DNA from: Ceratothoa steindachneri
Taxonomy: Eukaryota; Arthropoda; Malacostraca; Isopoda; Cymothoidae
Assembly: GCA_963969495.1 (NCBI GenBank)
Contig: OZ018331.1
Location: 152,876,684 to 152,940,683 of the forward strand
Reading direction: 5' to 3'
Length of the DNA: 64,000 bases
The notes under the pieces were generated by a model, which did no database searches, was not told where the DNA came from, and saw only the letters and a list, made by a program, of their open reading frames with translations. The first letter of the stretch is position 1, and each line of letters begins with the position of its first letter. Shown here one piece after another: positions 46,593 through 57,300 of the stretch. Both the position numbers and the translations under genes were made by a program.

Positions 46593-49500
46593 ACACGCTT
46601 TTTTTGTTCAGTACACCTATTTCACTTAATTACACAATGGTTGAATCTGCCTCAGCCATTTTGTTGAGCCAGCCACAATAGGATTAGAGAATTCTTTTTT
46701 TGTCTTCTAAAAACTACATTAATTTCTTGATATCTTAAAATCTTCTCTTCTACTTTCCTAATATAAAGTAAGTACGCTTGGACTACGACCTAGCCAAGTG
46801 GAATGACCGCTTCCCACTTGAGCAAAATTAAGCTATATTGTAGTTAGTAACCGGATCGAATCGACTTCACGGTGGCGTCATACATTGTAGCGACCAGGAG
46901 GTTTGGATCGTACGTTAAATTAAACTGAACATTTAGAAATAAAAGGCCTGATAAGCAAAACAATGAGATTCTGTTCGAATTTTATGTTTTTTTAATTCCG
47001 AGAACAGAGGATAAAAACAGCAAAAAGTAGGCATCAGCTTTCACAAAAAAAAATGAGTTAACAAGTAAAAACTTGAATTATCAAGAATAATCTCAGTTTG
47101 GATGTTCTGTTTGTAGCGTCCGAGAATTGTAAGTGAGTAGTTTAAAAGCTTTGCTTATTTAAGACTCAGGATGAGGCAGTCAATACGCCGCTCACCAACA
47201 CTGATCCGGCGATGGAGGAAGCTGTTCTTAACTCGCCGCACGCGACTTTGGTTCTTCATTTTTTCATCGCTCGATACGGTTTAAATTCTATGCTACTGCC
47301 ATAAGATTTAAAGTCCAACTAAGATTACGATAGCCATTTTTTCAAGAAATCTAACTATTAAATTTAGAATTTAATTATGCTAGCCGTTCTATTTATTATT
47401 CTTTGATTGTCTGAAAGGGATCAAAATTATTATTCTTCAGAGGAATTCACCCTCGTAGATAAGTTTGTACTACGCTTAGTGCGCAGATTTCAGCCCAGCC
47501 CCTCCCCTCAACAGTATACATTCACTGAGAAAAACAAATTTAATAGATGTCATTTATTTCCCATTTATATAATGTACGATATACAATATAAAAAATAGAA
47601 AACTGTAAAAAATAAAATGTTAAATTACGGTACAATGTAAAAATTAAATTCTGAAATGGTTCGGATGATCACTTAAGATAAGCAGATCGTTAAAAAAAAA
47701 AGTAAAGATGAATATAAGTACAGTGAGGAAAGTAATAAACTAAAAAATGGAACAAGGCACTATTCAATTATTTCCCCACCTTTAATTCGCATCATCGAAC
47801 TTCAAAGCAATAAAAATGAGCAACGTTTACACTTTGGCAGTCTTAGCCATTGCTCATTTCTAAGCATTACAACTTCAGCACAGTTTTCTCGCTCTGCAAA
47901 TACTCACATTATTTTAAAACTCTCCTATAATATGTTAGTTGAAAGCGATAATGGTAAAGGAAGGTCTTTATTTCTGACCAATATAAACAAGCCACAACAT
48001 TAAGGCTCAACTCTGAGAATCTCAAATTCCCTTCAAGACGTGAATTGCGAGAAAATTCATTCCAGTGAAGGTGGAGGGATAAAGAATATAACCAAATCCA
48101 TTCATATAAATAAAGATATTAAGAGAATTAACAAAAAATCTTAAGGCTAGGGAATTACGCTAAATTACTTAGATGCTTGGAACTAAAATTAAATGTTAAG
48201 AACTATAGCTGCACGTCGCAACAGCTAGATATAAACAGAGGAGCATTCCTCCAGTACACTTAATCATTAAAAAGGAATTGAGCATTCAAATACTGTTCTA
48301 AAATGCACATTGGCAAAACTCACCAAATATTTCTTGGTAAGATGAAAAGTCAAATGGAAATCTAAGGTATGAATGAAATGTCTAGATCCGGAAATTTTCG
48401 ATTCGTTGTATCTTCTTTTATTTCAGAGTATTGAAAGAAATTCATAAATTTAGTAAAAGTGAGATAAATATAGTATATAAAACCGCTTATTTGGAGATGT
48501 GCTACTAAATAAATCTACCTTGTACTTTCTTTGAACTGAAAAAACTTCTAATTACTTCAAATTTCCCATTCAGGAAAAAGCTCAAAACCCGAACGCACAA
48601 AAGACAGCGCCGTACCTCACCCACCAAAGGTGGTAATGATCTTCTGTTGTTGTTTTTTTTTTACAATCGCTAAAAACGCATCCCCGCAAAACAAAAACAA
48701 CCACCAGCAATGCTGGGGCGGGATACCAATAAAACCACCAGCATTAAATACGAACAGAAGAGCAAAGGAACGAGGAATTTATGAGGATCTCAAATGAAAG
48801 GACGACTGTAATTGTTTTATAACAAAATAATTACTTTCCCACACAGTGAAGCCGGCGCACATCAACGTGTCAATATACTACCCCCCCCCCCCTCTTTCCG
48901 TATTAATTTCTTTTATTTATTGTTTCCTGTTACAATCAATATTTGCCATCACAGATATGACTTTGGTCAGAAAAAAATATGGAATTTTTAATTACATTTA
49001 AATCGAAAACCAACGAGGGTAAAGATAAAATATTTTGTAAGATATATCGACGCAGATCCACTGCGGGGTATTGGGGCTGGGAGGGCACGCAATCCACTAA
49101 ATGACAAAAGCGACAAGCTGGCCCAATGCTACACCAGGCAACCAGCCCGTGTTTAGAGGGGCAGAAGAACGTGCCCGTTTCTCCAAGGTTGTCATAGCAA
49201 GGGCCATAGCCTTGCTACCCTCGCTCCACTCCACACCTTGCTTGCGGGAGCAAACTATGATGGATAGGAATTAAAGATGGGAGCTTCGGGCTGCACAATC
49301 GAGTCACGGTGCTTCGCGCGAGCACAATCGACCAGGTCACAACACACATGTAAAAGTGCATTTGGTTACGTCTGTGGAAATGAAGGCAAAGTATAGTGGC
49401 ACTCATCTTGGGCTGCTATTTTAATACTGAATTGATGAAAGGGGGAGGCATGGTAATGATGAATTTGAACAAGCCTTCATGCGAGAAAAGCAGTCCTTCG

Positions 49501-49745
49501 CAGCATGGTTGGTAGGATGCGGAGAGTAGTCAACTATCACACCATTCGGAGGAGAAAAAAAAAAGAAGAGGATAGTGACAGTAAACTGAAGAGTTACTGG
49601 GTAATCACGAAAGAGAGACAATTAACAAGAAATGGAAGAGCAGAACAGATGAAGTTAAGAAAGATTCAAACCAAAAACGACACATCTCAAATCTACCTTA
49701 AAAGTCCTTATGCCTGAACACACAAGGGTGGAAGTATCATTTTGG
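46593..49745. other. intergenic stretch, nothing recognised
   Basis: About 3.1 kb of AT-rich sequence with small frames only, a C-run at ~48882 and no domain or element limits that I can support. Confidence 0.4.
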
Positions 49746-49860
49746 GAAAATATATATTTACAATGGCAGCACATGGCAGGGAGATCTATTTACAATGGCA
49801 GGGAAAGAGATATTTACAATGGCTGCACATGGCAGGGAGATCTATTTACAATGGCAGGCA
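49746..49860. repeat. short tandem duplication, ~56-bp unit, two copies
   Basis: The segment ATATTTACAATGGCAGCACA... CTATTTACAATGGCAGG is repeated once, with TATTTACAATGG occurring four times. Confidence 0.85.
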
Positions 49861-51269
49861 CTTCTTCATTCTGATTAATATATAAAAGGCGCCAGATGCG
49901 ATCAAAGCCCAAACAACATTGAACCCCCTACTCTTAAGACTGCCAAAAACCTCCCTCATATTACGCACATCTCTTCTCTTAGGGGCCTGTGGCCACACTC
50001 AGGGAGCCTGGTGGGCCTTTATAGGGGCCAGTCATAGGGGAAGGGCGGGCAAGTAGCTTTTAAGACCTTCCCTTATAAGACCCATCTTCAAGGAAAACCA
50101 CTTTAACTAGACTAGCGGTGGATTTGTGACGTTAAGGCAGGGGTTCAACTGCAGCGAGCGCGTCCGAGCTGGCAGCCCATTGGGCGGATACGCTGATACT
50201 CACCCCCGCGTGAGTAAGCCGCTCCACATTCAACAAGATTCACATAACCAATAACGACACCACTATCATTTCCCTTCCCGCCTTCACAGCACAATAACCC
50301 CTCTGTTCTGGAACACTGTTGATGGAGTACTAGTTCCCTATGGAGGCACTCATATCCACATACCTCTGACGCGAAACGGGTTGCCGCCACCCCTCCTTCT
50401 GGGTTCCAACATCTGTGGATGTAAAAAATAACCCAGCCCACCCCCCCAACGAGGAGTGGGCGCTGGCACATTCGAGAACACCTACGATTCTTATCTTTAT
50501 GCTGGATCACGTCCACGATGCGAGAGACGAATGGTACTACCTACCTACCTAGCATCTAGGAATTACCAACTTTTCAACTAAATCGCATCACTGCATCAGT
50601 CCCAGATACCAAAAACTACTTGTTTACAACCTTAAAAAAAATGTCTAGAAATATTCCCACTTGCGATGAGAATTGAGGTTCTTTTTATTTAAGCCGAGAG
50701 CACATTACCTATGCCCACATAGACCAGTTCACCAGCCCTCTTTTCTCCTGCGACCCCTCCTCCCACGTTTGTGGCAATGATTGGCTTGGACAAGCACTCT
50801 AGTCTTTCCTAAGTACAGCTCCCAAATGCGAGAGGGGAACGAAACTCTCTTGACTGTTATGATCGTGGTAACTCCTAAAAATAAAGCTGAGGTAATTATT
50901 ACAACGGACGGATTAAACTGCTCTACAAACTTCGTAAAATGGAAAGCCGACGTCTACTGACGGGACATCGGCACCAATGGCACACGAAAACAAAAGATTG
51001 ATAGAGTGAAATGAATAGAGGGAGCAAAAAAATTGCTCAGAACTAGAGAAACAAAACTGGTTTCTGGTTGCCCTAATCCGTAGGAATACAAACACAACCC
51101 GCCAGTAACAAGGATGTTAAAGAGAGCACTTCTAAATAGTGTGGAGACCAGAAGTTGGCTGCTTGAAAACCCCAAAAGACTACGGAATGAAGCATTTCCT
51201 CAACGAAAAAGGGCGCTTTCGAGCCATATCGTGGCCCTGGAGGGTTCGAACGTTTAATACGAAAGGAGT
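49861..51269 (-). other. downstream flank of RYK; probable 3' UTR
   Basis: The 3' UTR of the kinase gene should lie here. On the minus strand AATAAA occurs at 50689-50684, ~580 bp after the stop, and is a candidate poly(A) signal. A 123-codon minus frame at 50145-50516 is Cys/Gly-rich and matches nothing I know. Confidence 0.35.
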
Positions 51270-51381
51270 CTACACGTAACGATTCAAATGCTGAAGGAAA
51301 TTCCTTAGGTAAAGGAGTAGCTCCCCGACGGTGGGTCTTTCTCTGGGCTGCGTCGTCCAGCAAAAGGTCATTGCTTTGAAC
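51270..51381 (-). other. Ryk: RYK last exon: H/I-helices and stop
   Basis: Acceptor ATTTTACAG. The reading phase set by the previous exon gives LFKAMTFCWTTQPRERPTVG, ELLLYLRNFL and NRYV, then TAG at 51272-51270. A longer open frame overlaps here in another phase and should be ignored. Confidence 0.93.
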
Positions 51382-54300
51382 CTGTAAAATAAAAAGAAAA
51401 ATTTGAGACGACATAAAAATTTACTAAAAGTAGCCTGATATGTTGTGCAACCTAGCTAGAACAAAGCAAGAGAAAGGATTGAGTGGTAGAAAAATAAATG
51501 AGTAAGGATAGAAAAAGAATGTCAGGTCGGATCCATGCTTGTATGCGCGACCGGAAGGTTATACTGAAAAATTAGAAAGGAAAACGAAACAATCTGGAGG
51601 CAGGAACCCTTTCTCTTGGAAGAAGGAAATGAGCAGGAGTCGAGGAATTAACTCTTTGAATTCATTTTTTTTTTTTTTGTAAATAGTACAATCACACAAG
51701 GACATAACAAGATCAAGGGTAACAAGCACTAATGCAGCTAGATGTCAGCCTAGAGGGAAACACATTTCAAAGTTCTAGAAGCAGAAGCAAGGAAAAACGA
51801 TTTTTACAAAGCGAAGTTAAATTTAAGACAGAACTTACAATTCGTCAGGGCAATTGATGGGTTGGGCGAGTCGGACTCCTTGGCGGAGCACTGCCACCAT
51901 TTCGAATGGGTCGATTTCTACGTATGGCTGCTGCCCTAATGTCATCACCTCCCACAAAAGAACTCCCCATGACCACTGCAAAAGAACGTCAACACTAATA
52001 ACTCGCAAAAAACACTTCATGCGAAAGGAAGAGGAAAGAAGAGAGCCAGAGCAAAGAGGCTCGTATGAAGGAATACTGCGATCCACCCCGAGGTCAGGGT
52101 AAGGACATGTAAGGAACAGAGTAACTTTCAGGGGACCATGACTTACGCGAACTGACAAATAAATAAATGGGAAAATATAAAAAGAAAAATGAAAACATGA
52201 CAAAAACTGAAATAGAAAACCTGCCAAAATCCAAATATTGTGGCTGGGAGACGGTAAAATAGGCATCTAGATATGAGAGTTCGTACAAAGGAGTCAATAC
52301 TCAACTTCAATGAATTCTATGAGGGAGGGGGGGGGAATAGAGACAGATATTAATTATAAAAACGAACTATTCCGTTGTTGATGTACTGATATGAGTGAAG
52401 CCACATCACCTCTCAAACATACAAACATTATTACCACGTCGGACGCAGGCGAAAAGGCCTTCTGCGTTAAGCTCTCAAACGCAAGCCATTTGACAGGACG
52501 ATTCTCATTATCACCCAAACAATGATAGTCGGAAGGGAAGATATCCCGTGATAAAGCGCAATCCGTGACCTTTAAACTTAAGTGTTCATCCACCCTGCGG
52601 ATTTAATAAGTGATAAGTTTCATCAATTACAAGCATCACTAAATAGGGGTAAATATTCACCTATTTATATCGAACAAATCAGAATTAAGTTTCGTACCAA
52701 ATGTATTGAGTGCCTGGAAAGAGCACGGTTTTATTTTAACACACAATCTTAAATCTGGGTCAATGATTTAGCGATGAACTTACACACAATTGCGGCAAGC
52801 AACATCCTTATGAAGGAAGAGCTTTGCATGGAGAAAGGAGACTGCTTCGAGGACCTGAGACCCCAATGAGACAACCTCCCTCGTGAGAAGGGTGTGGCAC
52901 CCTTGTAGAAATCTGTAAAGCAACAACTTCATCACTTGCTGCTTAACAGAAAAAGGTGCCTAAGAAACACCATGATAAATTCTGTAAAAACGAACAGGAG
53001 AAAAAGAAATTCAACTGTCCGAGTAAAAAAGCATGAAGGCAAAACTTATAAAATAAATGGAGAGCTAAACCATATAATAAGGTGGATAAACAAATAGACA
53101 GGTAGATTAAAAGAAAAAAAGTATAAAGTAGATCTGTGGCGGCGACCCTACCCCAGAATGAACCAATCCAAAACATTCATGGGATTATCATATGGGCGCT
53201 GGCTATAAATCCATGACTCAGATCATATTCAGTTGCCTTTAATAAAAGCTGAAATCACAGAAGTGGATCTCTTTCTCCTCCACCGCAAAGGAAGTGTAAG
53301 ATATAGTGCAAGCTATAAAGACACATTCTCTTCCTGAACACAATAAGGCAATCATGATTACCTCTTAAAATTGATGTTAGAGCTACTACGAAATACAATC
53401 AGAGGCGGCTTCTCCGGTGTAGTTATTGCAGCGACGACAGGTAGAATGTTTGAATGCGAAATCCCAGCCAGCATCACACCCTCCGAAATGAGGACGCCAC
53501 GCTGAACCTCGCTCGCGCACTCTGATGAAAGGGTATCAATGATGGCAGCTTCTACGCTAATTAATATCGTCATCTACTCTTTGGGAGCGATGCATGAAAC
53601 AAAAACAACAATTAATATCGTGCGATTTATCATCGGAGGGGAGCGGACTTAATGGGGTCAATTTATAAGAGAACGTCATCAGAGAAATAAAGAGTTCTTG
53701 CCCCTTCACAAGACCGCCAAAGAGGAGTTCTGATAGTGAGTGAGTGATCTATTTCTAGGAAAGAGCTTGATTGCCGCTCTGTGATGACAAGTTTTTTTTT
53801 ATTTAAAAAATAAAGCGAAAACAAACGAAGGAATTTACGGCAATATCTATTTAAAGGTAATAAAGTGGTTGTGGTGGAGCGAATGTGAGTGTGTGTGAAG
53901 GGCCATTCTCCCACCTCTTCTCCCTCCCTCTGTAAGAATATGTGTGTGAATGGGAATGGTTTTTAAGGGTTTTTTTACCAATATAAATTCCGGATTTCAT
54001 TTTTGTATAAAATGTTTTTTTACCCTTCCTCAGCAAATTGTTGATTATTATTTTTTTGAAAGGCGACTCTATAAAATTCTAAAATATTCCTTTTGTAAAG
54101 AGTGGCTGGCATTGTACGATTTAGAATTTTACAAATTGAAATTATTGTACGTCCCATTTGAAGAGAGGGCTTTTCTTTAAGAGCCTCAAGACGCGACCAG
54201 ATCGCTAATACCGAGCTCGGAGGCACCAGCTTTTTTTTTCTGTATGACGTCTCGGAGGCGCCAGCCTTGATAGTCCTCTGAAATTTGTAAACACTCAAGT

Positions 54301-57300
54301 GGTAGCAGGCAGGACTCCTGCCCCCCCCCCCCCAGCTCGGGGTACCACGTGAGGCCTTTTCTTTTTTTTTTTTTTGCATGTGTTGGATCCAAAGTGTTAG
54401 ACCTCTATTATAGGAGTAATACCAGTTTTGTTTGTGCATTTATCTCTGTTGTTTCTTCGAGGCTCTTGGTTGGGTTATAGGCCTGTTATTTTTATATTGG
54501 AATTGCAAATTGATCAAGCCCATTTTTTTTTGTTGTGTAAATAAGTAACGAGATCTCTTATAAATATTTACCCCATATTTTTCTTGTAAAAAAGGACTGT
54601 ACATACAATCCGTTTCATGCGCCATCAATTTCTCATGTCCGAATTAGTGTAGGAAGCGGGTTGGAACGATTCGGATTAGAGTATAGATTTTCGGTCCGCT
54701 ACATGGTGAAATTAGGGACATGAACATAAGGGGGTGGTACATAGAGCGAGAAATATGGTAGTATTTTTTAGCGTCCATCTGCCGACTGCATAAATCGCCG
54801 TAATCTTATAGTCTAATGTTATGTTAAATAAAAAAAAAACAAGCAAAAAAACCCTCCTCCAACTCAAAAAATAATAAAACAGAGGCAGAAAACACACAAA
54901 AAAAGAAGCACACCCTGGCGTATGAAGGCCATAGCACAGTAGGGCTAGGAAGGGAGCAAAACTCCGGGACCTCCCCTCTTTCAACAACGAACGAATTTTT
55001 TTTTCTTTTCTTTTCTTTTCAAGGGGCTATCTGGCGACTGCCCACTTGGGCATAAGTCGCCGCAAACAAACAGCCCAGTTCTAGGCTACTTTAAAATAAA
55101 TTTTTTAACAGAAACAACAAAAAAAAGGGAATAACAATCAGGGAGCCTGTGACCTACAAAAAAACAAAACAAACAACAATAACAAAAAAACAAGTTAAAT
55201 ACAAGGGAGAAGGCCGGCCTCCCCCCAAAAGTCAACAAGTCTACCAGTCATGGTGCACGCACTCGACCCGAGTACAAGGGACAGGCGGTAGCGACCCCAC
55301 CCATCCCGGTACCGGGACAGGTATCGTGCGCGAAGATCACCCAGACTGGGACATTCGACAAGAATGTGCCGAACAGTCTGTGGGACGACGCAGTCGTCGC
55401 AATAGGGCGCAGGCGAGCGCTCCATCAAATAGCGATGCGTCACACGAGTGTATCCGATTCGGAGACGACAGAAAGCGACCTGAAGCCGTCGCGGCATTGG
55501 GGGATAGGTCCATGGGAACAGTCGCGGCGCAATGGCACGCAACTTGAAGTTCCCTTCGACCGTCTCCCTTCTTCTTTGCCAAGCAGTCCGAAGAGCTGCC
55601 CGCATTCCTGCCATGTAGTCGGTGTGAGGAAGAGCGAAACGCTGGTCCGGTCGCAGAGTCCTCGCGGACTCTTTGGCGCGCTCATTTCCCGCAATTCCAA
55701 CATGTCCAGGAACCCAGCAGAAGATAATCTCGACATCTGCCCGGCTCGCCATAACCGTGGCGTCACGGATATCGTGAACCAGGGGATGCGGAGATTCCAA
55801 TGCCCCGAGAGCACTCAGGGTGCTTTGTGAGTCGCTATAGATCACAATCCGGTCTCGGAACCGGGCACGTCGCGTAATCTCCCGTACCGAGTGGTGTATT
55901 ACCACCAGCTCGGCCGTGAAGACACGCAGCGCCTGGCAGAGCCCCGCTGACTTCAAACAGAGGGGATACGGCGTGGAAGCCGACCCCCTCTTGGGACTTG
56001 GAGCCATCCGTATACACTGGCACGGTTCCAGCGTGACACGAGGTGTGCTCCAGAAAGGTCGAACGCAATACTCCCGGCGCAGTACAAGCTTTGGGAGCAG
56101 AGGCGTGGCGACAAATAGCCAAATGTGGTACCCTCCAGGGTGGCGTCCTGGGCAGAACCAGGGGCGCCACCGGCCCGAGAGCTATATCTAGCTCTCGAAC
56201 AACAAACGAAGATCCCGAAAGAGGTGGTAACCCTCCAGGACCTACCTCATTTCCCTTTTAGGGGTGACAAAATGGGAACTAAAAAGTCATGGAAATAAAG
56301 AGAGCCAATCAAGTGCTTAATTTTCATGTCATTTTGGGGGAAAGGATTTTATCGCCACCGACGAAGGAAAACAGCCAAAAGATAAATAAATAACAATAGG
56401 CTAATTAAAAATAATAAAATTAACAAAGCAATAAGCTAAAAAGACACGAACTAAGTGGCATGTTCAGGTGACCCCACTTAGAAACAGCATCATTCAGGCA
56501 GCCAAACGAGTAATGAAATAGTTGTCGTGAATATTTTTTACTCCCGGAAACGAAAGTGGAAATTTTAGTTTAGTTTACTTGTTATATTAAAGTAAGTTGG
56601 GAGTAGTAGTAATAATGACTTGGGTTAATTAACTTTTAATTAGTGGTCATCATTGCGTTTTGCGAAAGTGTATTGTTTCGAGTTGCCACCTAGCACAGAT
56701 CCTGGTGTACCGAGGAGCAGTTTTCTTCTCTGCTACTACGACTCAGTGTCAAGGCGTAAATACAGACCCCGTTAAATATCTACTAAGAATTCCGCAAGTT
56801 ATTAAGTTTGGGTTCATACGGCGTGCAAAGCCGTATGATAATAATTTAGCTATTTTGATTAAGTTTCATAAATATTAATAGATAAATAAGCCATTATCTC
56901 GCTCCAAGATCAAGATTAATCCCCATTTCACAGGCTAAGTATATATTTAGCTGTCATTTATTAATAATGGCTACCTATTAGGATCCTTTAGGCATATTAT
57001 ACTTAGACACTGTGAATGGGATATTCAATAACCACCTTATATTTGAGCAATTAAGTTGAGATTTTTATTCTTTTACTAAGTTTATATTACAGCCATTATT
57101 TTTCCTTTAGAATCTAATTTAATTATTCTTCTCGCAATTTCTTGTTCAAATTGTGCCCAGTGACCAATTTCATAATTAAAAATTAAACAGGAAAGTCGCG
57201 ATAATAGTTTTTTTTTATATTCAGTTGTCAATAAATTAATGTTATTTTTAGAAGACACAAAAATGGTTCGGAGGTTGTTCAAATTTCTTCCAGCAATTTA

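Larger units (their letters stand above)
54996..56197 (-). mobile_element. 5'-truncated I-type LINE copy inside a RYK intron
   Basis: About 1.2 kb closely matching the 3' end of the LINE at 39.6 kb, with the same orientation as the RYK gene. It includes VYTDGSKSQEGVG, IYSDSQSTLSALGAL, FCWVPGHVGIAGNE, YCDDCVVPQTVRHILVECPS, the terminal hairpin and an A-rich tail. A deletion of a few bases near 55925 shifts the RNase H frame. The 5' end breaks in the region upstream of RNase H, as usual for LINE truncation. Confidence 0.92.

Noticed and set aside
50145..50516. Cys/Gly-rich 123-codon minus frame
   Set aside because: No domain, no splice sites and it lies in the presumed RYK 3' flank; could not be supported as a gene.
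51073..51414. 113-codon minus frame over the last RYK exon
   Set aside because: The exon phase set by the upstream exon requires another frame, which gives the expected RYK C terminus.
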